DNA of 64,000 bases from Maricaulis maris (GTDB lineage: Bacteria; Pseudomonadota; Alphaproteobacteria; Caulobacterales; Maricaulaceae). The notes below the pieces were generated by a model. That model worked only from the letters and a program-made list of their open reading frames with translations. It did no database searches and was not told the origin of the DNA. Below are positions 56,007-62,971 of the stretch, in pieces. A program made the translations under genes and the position numbers. The stretch's first letter is position 1. Each line of letters opens with the position of its first letter. The stretch covers positions 124,001-188,000 of the forward strand of contig NZ_RBIM01000002.1 in the NCBI RefSeq assembly GCF_003634045.1. The letters are read 5' to 3'.

Positions 56007-56573
56007 ATGACGATGACACCCAGCGGAATTTTGCTTCGCACCTACACGCAAATGCTCAAGGGCCTCGCCGCCTGGCTCGAAAAGGCGCGTGACCAGGTCG
56101 ACAACCCCGACACGCTGATGGCTGCTCGCCTGGCGCCGGACATGTTTCCGTTGACGACACAGATCCGCTTTGCCTGCCTGCAGGCCCACGAGGGCGGTCA
56201 CCGTCTGTGTCACCAGGACTTTCCCGCAGAGCTCGATATTCTGCTCGAGGAAGGCCGGCAGGGCGGCGACACGCCGGGAACCATGGCCGACGCACTGCAA
56301 CGGATCGACGAGGCTCTGGCGGCCCTGGACTCCTTTGTCCCAGAGGAAATGGACGCAGGTGGCGACCGCCCGCTCGCTCTCGAGCTGCCGATCGGCCTGG
56401 CCTTCGATTTCGACGGTGCGACCTATGTGCGGGATTGGGCCCTGCCGCAATTCTACTTCCACATCACGATGGCCTACGCGATCCTGCGCCAACAGGGTGT
56501 CGAGCTGGGCAAGGCGGATTATGTCGCCCACATGTTTGCCTATCGCCGCGAGTCCGCGGACACGCCTGGCTAG
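56007..56573 (+). CDS. DUF1993 family protein
   Basis: 188 aa. The DUF1993 pattern is MLKGLAAWLEKARDQ, LAPDMFPLTTQIRFACLQA and YVRDWALPQFYFHITMAYAIL with LRQQGVELGKADYV near the end. A four-helix bundle of the DinB-like superfamily is expected. No enzyme activity is known. It begins 52 bp after metC and may be in the same transcript. Confidence 0.9.
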   Translation: MTMTPSGILLRTYTQMLKGLAAWLEKARDQVDNPDTLMAARLAPDMFPLTTQIRFACLQAHEGGHRLCHQDFPAELDILLEEGRQGGDTPGTMADALQRIDEALAALDSFVPEEMDAGGDRPLALELPIGLAFDFDGATYVRDWALPQFYFHITMAYAILRQQGVELGKADYVAHMFAYRRESADTPG

Positions 56574-56825
56574 CGGCGGATCCCGGCTGACCGCGATATT
56601 GATCGGGCGCGCCACCAATTCGAACCCGCAGGGTTCGCAAGTGCGTCCAAGCGCCGGGCGGTCAGCCCGCCCCTCGGTGGCGTTCGCGCAGCGAACTGCC
56701 GCGAGATCAAAGATCAATCAAGCGCCAAGACCACAGCCCTGAGCGCGTTCCATGTGGGCATCGACCCCGGCACCGGAAACGGTGACCGCCTCGGGTCGAG
56801 CGGAACGGGAACAAAAAGAATGGCT
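56574..56825. other. Convergent gap with three consecutive small hairpins
   Basis: 252 bp between DUF1993 and tRNA-Arg. No gene is visible. Three perfect small stem-loops occur in 76 bp: 56621-56637 (7-bp stem, GCA loop), 56656-56672 (6-bp stem) and 56682-56696 (6-bp stem, GCA loop). They sit downstream of genes on both strands and may help end or process transcripts. Confidence 0.6.
56621..56696. repeat. Cluster of three short hairpins, two with GCA loops
   Basis: First: CGAACCC GCA GGGTTCG. Second: GGGCGG then CCGCCC around TCAGC. Third: GTTCGC GCA GCGAAC. They are each perfect and closely spaced, which is unlikely in random GC-rich DNA of this length, although GC-rich sequence makes short stems common. 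No T-run follows. Confidence 0.5.
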
Positions 56826-56902
56826 GGCGCTTCCGGCAGGACTCGAACCTGCAACCATCCGCTTAGAAGGCGGGCGCTCTATCCGGTTGAGCTACGGAAG
56901 CT
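56826..56902 (-). tRNA. tRNA-Arg (UCU anticodon)
   Basis: 77 nt on the minus strand. The acceptor pairs GCTTCCG with CGGAAGC and the encoded CCA lies at 56826-56828. Anticodon TCT is at 56866-56868 within the loop CTTCTAA. The T arm GCAGGTTCGAGTCCTGC is complete. Confidence 0.97.
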
Positions 56903-56921
56903 GAAATCAGGCGCGCAGGCG

Positions 56922-57227
56922 CTAGTGCGACCAGGGCTGTTTGCGGGTCGCCGAGAAATTGTCGGAATAGGATTTGGCGTAGCGCTTGGGCTCTTGCGGT
57001 TCGACGACCTGGAAGGGAATGCCCTGACGTTTGGCATAGGCCACCGCGTCATCCTGGCTATCGAAATTGAGTTTGATCTGACCGCGCATGTCGGACGAAG
57101 ACGTCCAGCCCATCAGCGGATCCGGGCGCTTGGCCATTTCCGGCGAGAATTCCAGGACCCATCTCTTGGTCTTGCCGCGACCGGATTGCATGGCATTGCG
57201 TGCGGGACGGTAGATCTTCGCGAACAT
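56922..57227 (-). CDS. ETC complex I subunit of the NDUFS4 family
   Basis: 101 aa from the ATG at 57227, which has GGGAGAGG just upstream. It reads FAKIYRPARNAMQSGRGKTK, WVLEFSPEMAKRPDPLMGWT, then QIKLNFDSQDDAVAYAKRQG, the alphaproteobacterial homolog of the mitochondrial NDUFS4 (18 kDa) subunit. It is a peripheral subunit of NADH:quinone oxidoreductase. It is separated from the nuo genes and sits between tRNA-Arg and tRNA-Pro on the same strand. Confidence 0.93.
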   Translation of the reverse strand: MFAKIYRPARNAMQSGRGKTKRWVLEFSPEMAKRPDPLMGWTSSSDMRGQIKLNFDSQDDAVAYAKRQGIPFQVVEPQEPKRYAKSYSDNFSATRKQPWSH

Positions 57228-57290
57228 TCGCCTCTCCCAATCAAACCCTCGACCGGCCCGGAGCACAGGGCTGATCACGTCAACGGCAAA

Positions 57291-57367
57291 TGGTCGGGGC
57301 GGCAAGATTCGAACTTGCGACCCTTCGCTCCCAAAGCGAATGCGCTACCAGACTGCGCCACGCCCCG
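57291..57367 (-). tRNA. tRNA-Pro (UGG anticodon)
   Basis: 77 nt on the minus strand. The acceptor pairs CGGGGCG with CGCCCCG and CCA is encoded at 57291-57293. Anticodon TGG is at 57331-57333 within the loop TTTGGGA. The 5' CGGGGCGTGGCGCAGTCTGG matches bacterial tRNA-Pro. Confidence 0.97.
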
Positions 57368-57408
57368 ACTTGATGCCCTTATGTAAGCGCCGCCCGATTA
57401 AGGCAAGC

Positions 57409-57978
57409 CTACTGCGCCTCGTCGGCGCTTTCCTCTGCAGCGGGCGCGTCGTCCAACGCAGCCGCCTCGACCTCAACCGTGTCAAAAAAGGGATGATGCA
57501 CGATATCGCCGGGACGCAATCCCATCTCGATCGCCTGACCGGCTCCCAATTCCAGCACACCGGCCACGGTCGCATCCGACGACAGGCTGCGCAGCGATTC
57601 GGCTTGCGCGTAGGCGATGATCTTCACGACCACGCCGGCCGGGTCGATATAGACAATGTCGAGGTCAACCAGGGTATGGCGCATCCACATCGAAGCCGGC
57701 TGTGCCGGTTCGTAGTGGAACAGCATGCCGCTGCCCGGCTCGACCGCCTCGCGCCACATCAGCCCGCGCTCCATCTGGGCCGGCGTCGCGGCAATTTCTG
57801 CCATGATTTCATACTCATCGCCGCGCGCGGTCACGATGCGCACAGGATCGGGACCACCGAATTCGATGCTCGCATCCCGGGCGGTCGGATCTTGATTGGT
57901 TTGCGGGTCGGTCTGCTGCGCCGAGGCGGCGTCAGCAAGACCAAGAGCCAGAAGGCCGGAAAGGATCAGGTTTCGCAT
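57409..57978 (-). CDS. DUF192 exported protein
   Basis: 189 aa with a signal peptide (LILSGLLALGLADAASAQQ). The DUF192 core is EIAATPAQMERGLMWREAVEPG, MLFHYEPAQPASMWMRHTLVDLDIVYIDP and ATVAGVLELGAGQAIEMGLRPGDIV. A short acidic or alanine-rich tail follows. Members are periplasmic or exported in bacteria and archaea, with no known function. Transcribed alone, between tRNA-Pro and the cold-shock gene. Confidence 0.92.
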   Translation of the reverse strand: MRNLILSGLLALGLADAASAQQTDPQTNQDPTARDASIEFGGPDPVRIVTARGDEYEIMAEIAATPAQMERGLMWREAVEPGSGMLFHYEPAQPASMWMRHTLVDLDIVYIDPAGVVVKIIAYAQAESLRSLSSDATVAGVLELGAGQAIEMGLRPGDIVHHPFFDTVEVEAAALDDAPAAEESADEAQ

Positions 57979-58091
57979 GCGCCGAAGCTAGCGGCGCACC
58001 GGTTCGTGCGCAACGCTCAATCACAAGCAGGGGCAGCGTCAGGCAGAGCCGGGCAAACAGGACCGGGCCTTCTGCCCCGGTCCGCGCTTGT

Positions 58092-58616
58092 TCACGACAG
58101 GCCGGCGACCTTGATTTCCGCCGCCAGCGCCCCCTTGGGACCTTCCACGCAACGCACTTCGAGCCGGTCACCCGGCTGGATATCGTCCAGACCCGCCCGC
58201 CGCAGTGTGGCCGCATGCAGGAAGACATCACCCTCGACATCATCGCAGGTCACGAAGCCATAGCCGCGCAAGGCGTCGAACCATTTCACAACGGCCTCAC
58301 AAAACGGCGTGTTGACCACGGCATAGGGATGGAAACGGCGTGGGCGGGATTCCGCCTCGGCATCGCCACCCGTCATCGCCATCAACTCGACCGCCTGCCG
58401 ACCCTTGTCGCCTTGAACAGCCTTGCAGACAATTTTCGCGTTGGGCAGGGCCGGCCCTTGGCCGAACCGTCGAAGGCAACTGGCATGAAGGAGGATGTCC
58501 CCCTGCCCGTCACTTGCATCAATGAACCCGTAGCCCCGAGCTGGATCATACCATTTTACCCGGCCTTCGAGCTCAAGCATCTCTGTGTCTTCAAAGACTT
58601 CGTGAGCCAAAACCAT
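58092..58616 (-). CDS. Cold-shock protein with two CSD domains
   Basis: 174 aa from the ATG at 58616; the ATG at 58580 is also possible, and neither has a strong ribosome binding site. The first cold-shock domain has [19 protein letters not shown] with ILLHAS; the second has [19 protein letters not shown] with VFLHAATL. The double-CSD layout is common in alphaproteobacteria such as Caulobacter (CspC/CspD). They bind single-stranded RNA or DNA as chaperones, some at stationary phase. The long AT-rich leader and 20-bp palindrome upstream suggest control at this promoter. Confidence 0.9.
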   Translation of the reverse strand: MVLAHEVFEDTEMLELEGRVKWYDPARGYGFIDASDGQGDILLHASCLRRFGQGPALPNAKIVCKAVQGDKGRQAVELMAMTGGDAEAESRPRRFHPYAVVNTPFCEAVVKWFDALRGYGFVTCDDVEGDVFLHAATLRRAGLDDIQPGDRLEVRCVEGPKGALAAEIKVAGLS

Positions 58617-58750
58617 CTTGTCACTCGCTAAAACAACCCTCAAGCGAAGGATTGTTACACAAAATGACATGTTAAGAGAAGATGAAAGCGACGATTGGTT
58701 GCTTGAAACTTCCGCTAAATCTTGATAGTGAGAGCCAGTCGCAGCAAGAT

Positions 58751-58770
58751 TACCACAACATGTTGTGGTA
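58751..58770. promoter_or_regulatory. Perfect 20-bp palindrome, candidate operator
   Basis: TACCACAACATGTTGTGGTA equals its own reverse complement. It sits 135 bp upstream of the cold-shock start. A site like this is the typical target of a dimeric regulator. It is about as long as a full operator, but the regulator is unknown. Confidence 0.6.
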
Positions 58771-58826
58771 TAGACAAATTTCGACCGCTATCTGATGCGG
58801 TTTTCATGACAGTTTGGTAATCTGCA

Positions 58827-58849
58827 AAATTCGCGTTTAAAGCGAATTT
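58827..58849. repeat. Inverted repeat, 8-bp arms
   Basis: AAATTCGC (58827-58834) and GCGAATTT (58842-58849) around a 7-nt loop. On the minus strand it lies about 105 bp after the QueD-like stop and is followed by TTTTGC, which gives it a weak terminator shape. Confidence 0.5.
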
Positions 58850-58953
58850 CTTGAGCAGCTAACAGCGTTCACATTCGACAAAAACCGGTTCGTGTGCGCA
58901 TGGATTTGCCTGTTCGACGGTCAGCCGGTGGTGGCAAATCCGGTGAAAACGAA

Positions 58954-59463
58954 TCAGTCGCCGGAGAGTTCGGCCTGCAGCCGTTCCGCCTCGGCAAGCT
59001 GTGCCATGGCCGCCGACGACCGGTAGATGGCCGAATTGGACGCGTGCTCAGAACATTCCACCGACTCGACCCAGCAACGCCCGCCGGTCGCCGCGCGGAC
59101 GATCTCGGAGGCCTTGTGGAAGGCAAGTTCCGCCATCCGCTCGCAGCTGGTGCCCTGCACGATGCGCACGCGCGCCAGGCCGCGCTCGCCCAGCGCTTCC
59201 AGGACGGGCCGTTCCGGATCGTCCTCGGCGACAAGAAGCGTGTGGTCGAACATCTCATGAAGCCAATCCTTGATCGGCCCGAAACCACCCCTGCCGAAAT
59301 CGAGCACCCAGCCGCGCTTGTCGAGCTGTTCAGCGGCGAAGACGAAATGGAATCCGAAGGAGTAACCGTGCAGGAGTGCGCAATGACTGTCCGCCGCCCA
59401 TTGCCGCGAACAGCAGGACAGTCCGCGCTCATTGCCATAGGATTTGGTCGACAGATGGGCCAT
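58954..59463 (-). CDS. QueD-like 6-carboxytetrahydropterin synthase, divergent zinc site
   Basis: 169 aa from the ATG of MAHLSTKSYG; the longer open frame to 59523 is not supported. The T-fold pattern is ADSHCALLHGYSFGFHFVF, GWVLDFGRGGFGPIKDWLHE and FDHTLLVAEDDPE, where canonical QueD has CxxxHGHxF and an upstream AAHRL histidine. Here HGH is HGY and the first histidine is lost, so the zinc site differs from the usual. Canonical enzymes make 6-carboxytetrahydropterin for queuosine. The C-terminus is longer than in E. coli QueD (about 120 aa). It may catalyse the same step in another way or another pterin reaction. Confidence 0.75.
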   Translation of the reverse strand: MAHLSTKSYGNERGLSCCSRQWAADSHCALLHGYSFGFHFVFAAEQLDKRGWVLDFGRGGFGPIKDWLHEMFDHTLLVAEDDPERPVLEALGERGLARVRIVQGTSCERMAELAFHKASEIVRAATGGRCWVESVECSEHASNSAIYRSSAAMAQLAEAERLQAELSGD

Positions 59464-59584
59464 GCCCCACTCTCCGCTCACTGTTCGGTGTGGGCCTATA
59501 GCCCGCACCCTGCACCAAGGCAAACCGGCGCCGGACTTGCGACCGGGTTCAGGGTCGGATCGCTCTGTATGGGGAGGAACATCG

Positions 59585-59659
59585 TGGCAGTCCCTAGGGG
59601 AATCGAACCCCTCTTTCCAGGTTGAAAACCTGGCGTCCTAACCGATAGACGAAGGGACC
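59585..59659 (-). tRNA. tRNA-Glu (UUC anticodon)
   Basis: 75 nt on the minus strand. The acceptor is GGTCCCT with AGGGACT (a G-U first pair), discriminator G, and encoded CCA at 59585-59587. Anticodon TTC is at 59624-59626 within TTTTCAA. The T arm GAGGGGTTCGATTCCCCT is complete. Confidence 0.96.
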
Positions 59660-59726
59660 GCAGCGATGTGAGGGCCGTCGTATAGAAAAGCCTGAGCGAC
59701 CTTGCAAGCGGGATTTCTGTAAAATC

Positions 59727-61541
59727 TCATTCCGCTGCAGTCGCGAGGTCCTCCAAGTGCAGCTGCACCCGTTCCCGACCCTGCCAAGTGTCCAGCTTAA
59801 GACGACCGAAGGCATGGAACAAGCCCGGCCCGGCGGCCAGCAGGGCCTCGCCAATCGGGGTTTCGGCGCAGCGAAAACAAATGCCATCAACCCGCCGCCC
59901 GTCGAGATCACCCAGCGTAAATCGGACATGATCGGTGCCAACCCGTTTGGCGAAGCTCACCCGCATGCGCGGCAGCACAAAGCGCGGTTCGGCATTGCCC
60001 TGGCCGAAGGGCGCCGCCCGTTCGAGCAATTGCGCCAGTTCCGTCGTGATCCCGCCTGCAGTCAGAACGCCATCGGCCCGCAATGCCATCTCATCTGCCG
60101 CTGCGGCGAGTTCCGGCGCCAGCCTGTCGTCAAGATAGGCGACCAGCTCGGTAATCCGGTCCGGGTCGATGCTCAACCCGCCAGCCATGGCGTGACCGCC
60201 GCCCGACAGCAACAGGCCGGCATCGCGCGCGGCGGCAATGGCGCCGCCGAGATTGACCCCGGGCACTGAGCGCCCGGACCCCTTGCCGATCGGCGGTGAG
60301 GCCGCGCGATCCAGCCCGATCACGATGACCGGCTTGTCGAATTTCTCTTTCAGACGCCCGGCGACCACGCCGATCACGCCGGGATGCCAACCCTCCCCGG
60401 CCGCGACCAGGATGGCGCGCTCACTGGCCTGGCCCTCCAATTGCGCCAATGCCGCTTCCTGCACATCGGCTTCGATGCTGCGGCGCTCGGCATTCAGCGC
60501 ATCAAGCTCCCCGGCGATCCGCCGGGCGAGCGCTTCATCTTCGGTGGTCAAGAGCGTGGCCCCGAGATCGGACTTGCCAACACGGCCGCCGGCATTGATG
60601 CGCGGACCGATCAGAAAGCCGGCATGATAGGTATTGGCCTCGCCCTCGACACCTGACGCCTCGGCCAGGCAGCGCAGGCCGAGATGCGACCAGCGCCCCA
60701 TGGCCTTGAGGCCCTGCGCCGTGATGGCGCGATTGACCCCGGTCAGCGGAACGACGTCACAAATCGTGCCCAGGGCCGCCAGGTCGATCCAATCGAGCAG
60801 GTCGGGTTCATTGTCCGGTGTGATCGTGCCACGCCGCCTGCCCTCGCGATTGAGCGCGGCAAGGAAAATGAAGGTCACCCCTGCCGCCGCCAAATGGCCA
60901 CAGCCGGACTTGTCGTCGGCGCGGTTGGGATTGACGAGGGCGGCGGCCGGCGGCATCGCCGCGTCCATCAGGTGGTGGTCGATGACGATGACATCGAGCC
61001 CGATCCCGGCCGCATGCTCCAGGGCCGCATGCGCCGCTGCACCACAATCGACCGTGATGACCAGTTCGGCGCCACGCTGTTGCAGCGTCTCGAACGCCGC
61101 GCCCGATGGGCCATAGCCCTCCTCGATGCGATCGGGGACATAAATGTCGGCCGGCCGGTCAAAATGCCGGAAATAGCGGATCAGCTGCGCCGCCGACGTC
61201 GCGCCATCGACGTCATAATCGGCGAAGACGGCCATGGGCCGCTGCGCCTCGATGGCGTCCCAGACCAGGGCCGCAGCCTTGTCCATGTCGGCAAAATCGG
61301 ACGGATCGGGAAAGCTGTCGCGCAGACGCGGCGTCAGAAAAGCGCCCGCCGCCTCGGCGGTGATGCCGCGCGCCGCGATCACACGGGCCAGGGCGTCCGG
61401 AACACCTTGCTGGCGGGCAATGGTGACCACGGCGCTCTCATCGGCCTCACGCAGCCGCCAGCGCTTGCCGGAAAGCGAACGGCTCACCCCCAGGAGTGGG
61501 GGCGAGCCGTTTGTCAGTGTCGGATTGTCGTCGAGCATCAC
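59727..61541 (-). CDS. recJ: Single-stranded-DNA-specific exonuclease RecJ
   Basis: 604 aa. The start is GTG at 61541, directly followed by an ATG at 61538, so either could be used. DHH-family motifs: AVFADYDVDGATSAAQL (motif I), VDCGAAAH, VIVIDHHLMDA (DHH), NAGGRVGKSDLGA and the later GGGHAMAGGLSID (DHHA1 glycine motif). It degrades single-stranded DNA 5' to 3' in recombination and mismatch repair. glpX lies 8 bp upstream on the same strand, a common alphaproteobacterial pair. Confidence 0.97.
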   Translation of the reverse strand: MMLDDNPTLTNGSPPLLGVSRSLSGKRWRLREADESAVVTIARQQGVPDALARVIAARGITAEAAGAFLTPRLRDSFPDPSDFADMDKAAALVWDAIEAQRPMAVFADYDVDGATSAAQLIRYFRHFDRPADIYVPDRIEEGYGPSGAAFETLQQRGAELVITVDCGAAAHAALEHAAGIGLDVIVIDHHLMDAAMPPAAALVNPNRADDKSGCGHLAAAGVTFIFLAALNREGRRRGTITPDNEPDLLDWIDLAALGTICDVVPLTGVNRAITAQGLKAMGRWSHLGLRCLAEASGVEGEANTYHAGFLIGPRINAGGRVGKSDLGATLLTTEDEALARRIAGELDALNAERRSIEADVQEAALAQLEGQASERAILVAAGEGWHPGVIGVVAGRLKEKFDKPVIVIGLDRAASPPIGKGSGRSVPGVNLGGAIAAARDAGLLLSGGGHAMAGGLSIDPDRITELVAYLDDRLAPELAAAADEMALRADGVLTAGGITTELAQLLERAAPFGQGNAEPRFVLPRMRVSFAKRVGTDHVRFTLGDLDGRRVDGICFRCAETPIGEALLAAGPGLFHAFGRLKLDTWQGRERVQLHLEDLATAAE

Positions 61542-61549
61542 ACCATCGA

Positions 61550-62506
61550 TCAGGCCGCCGGTCGGGCTGACCGGATACGGCGGACCGAATGATCGGCTGA
61601 GTCGAGCAAAAGCGTATGCGTGTGCACCGAACCGCCCTCAAAGCGGACACCATCGACCAGATCACCATCGGTGACGCCGGCGGCGACGAAGAGGCAATGG
61701 CTGGCCGCCAGCTCGGCAACGTCATATTTGCGGTCGAGATCGGTGACACCGGTACGGGCGGCGCGGGCACGCTCATCATCATTGCGGAAAACCAGGCGGG
61801 CCTGCATCTGGCCGCCAATGCAGCGCAGCGCGGAAGCGAGCAGCACGCCTTCGGGTGCCCCGCCCTGCCCGATATACATGTCGACACCGGCGCCGAGTCC
61901 TGCCGTGCCCATGCCACCGGCAACATCGCCATCGGGAATGAGTCGGATACGGCCACCGGCCTCTTTCACACCATCAATGATATACTGGTGACGTTCGCGC
62001 TCGAGAATGCAGACGGTGATCTCGGACACATCGACGCCTTTGGCCTTGGCCAGATTGCGGACATTGTCGCCCGGCGTCGCATCAAGATCGACCACCCCCG
62101 CAGGCAGGCCCGGCCCGACAGCGATCTTGTCCATATAGGTGTCCGGCGCATACAGGAGACCACCGCGCAGCGCGAAGGAAACCAGAACCAGCGCATTGGC
62201 CTGCCCCTTGGCGGTCAGGGAGGTGCCTTCGAGCGGGTCAAGCGCGATATCGATCTCCGGACCTTCACCGGTGCCGACTTCCTCGCCGATATACAGCATC
62301 GGCGCCTCGTCGCGCTCGCCCTCGCCGATCACGATCCGGCCCTTCATCGGCATGGCGTTGAGACCGGTACGCAAAGCGTCGACGGCGGCCTGGTCAGCCA
62401 GCTCCTTCTCACCGCGACCGATCCAGCCGGATGCGGCGACAGCGGCGCTTTCAGCCGCTCGGACGGCCTGGAAGGCCAGATTGGTCAAGGCATGCGTATC
62501 GCTCAT
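61550..62506 (-). CDS. glpX: Class II fructose-1,6-bisphosphatase GlpX
   Basis: 318 aa from the ATG of MSDTHALTNLAF, which has GAGGAAG upstream; the longer open frame to 62698 is not supported. Signatures include AASGWIGRGEKELAD, GRIVIGEGERDEAPML, DIALDPLEGTSLTAKGQ, and PDGDVAGGMGTAGLG. It hydrolyses fructose-1,6-bisphosphate to fructose-6-phosphate for gluconeogenesis. It precedes recJ by 8 bp. In many relatives homoserine dehydrogenase lies upstream; here a small lipoprotein gene does. Confidence 0.95.
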   Translation of the reverse strand: MSDTHALTNLAFQAVRAAESAAVAASGWIGRGEKELADQAAVDALRTGLNAMPMKGRIVIGEGERDEAPMLYIGEEVGTGEGPEIDIALDPLEGTSLTAKGQANALVLVSFALRGGLLYAPDTYMDKIAVGPGLPAGVVDLDATPGDNVRNLAKAKGVDVSEITVCILERERHQYIIDGVKEAGGRIRLIPDGDVAGGMGTAGLGAGVDMYIGQGGAPEGVLLASALRCIGGQMQARLVFRNDDERARAARTGVTDLDRKYDVAELAASHCLFVAAGVTDGDLVDGVRFEGGSVHTHTLLLDSADHSVRRIRSARPAA

Positions 62507-62558
62507 CTCGTCTTCCTCAAAACACCGTCCGGATCGGGTCCGGTCGGAGACTTCCTGT

Positions 62559-62888
62559 TCATTGCTGGGGCGGCTGCGTGCGTGCCTGCCCTTCGGACGT
62601 GAATTCTTCTGGAGAGCCACGCCGGTTTTCCGCGTCCCGACGTTCGGCCTCGGCTGCCATGGCCGCGCGTTCTGCAAGCAGCCGGCGGGCCTCGGCATCC
62701 ATGGCGCTGGTTTCCGCCGCGGGAATGGATGTTACCGGTACCACCGCCGGTGCCTGCCGTCCATCCCCGGCCTGGTCCAGACGATCCTCAACCCAATCCG
62801 GATTGCCGGCATTCTCCGTCGGCCTGTCGATGACAGCACAGCCCCCGACAAGCAGCGTGATGGACACGGCGATCAGGACATGTTGCAT
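62559..62888 (-). CDS. Small lipoprotein of unknown function
   Basis: 109 aa. A lipoprotein signal (HVLIAVSITLLVGGCAV) has the lipobox cysteine near residue 17. The mature part is low-complexity: acidic and alanine-rich, with a predicted coiled helix around MDAEARRLLAERAAMAAEAE, and ends in a proline/glutamine tail. No family recognised. A good ribosome binding site (GAGGAG) precedes the ATG. It lies 52 bp upstream of glpX on the same strand and is divergent from phaC. Confidence 0.75.
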   Translation of the reverse strand: MQHVLIAVSITLLVGGCAVIDRPTENAGNPDWVEDRLDQAGDGRQAPAVVPVTSIPAAETSAMDAEARRLLAERAAMAAEAERRDAENRRGSPEEFTSEGQARTQPPQQ

Positions 62889-62971
62889 GGGATCTCCTCG
62901 CGCTGGACGCGCGTCGCGCTTTCTATACGCTGATAAGGGTCTGAGTCACCCGTTGATAACAAGGGACTGCC

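Larger units (their letters stand above)
58617..58953. other. AT-rich upstream region of the cold-shock gene
   Basis: 337 bp between the cold-shock start and the stop of the QueD-like gene, both on the minus strand. It is AT-rich for this genome and holds a perfect 20-bp palindrome (58751-58770) and an inverted repeat (58827-58849). It probably contains the cold-shock promoter and a 5' leader. No other gene is seen. Confidence 0.65.

Noticed and set aside
56754-57386. Plus-strand open frame running across tRNA-Arg, the NDUFS4 gene and tRNA-Pro
   Set aside because: Its peptides GRTRTCNHPLRRRALYPVEL and RQDSNLRPFAPKANALPD are well-known false translations of tRNA genes.
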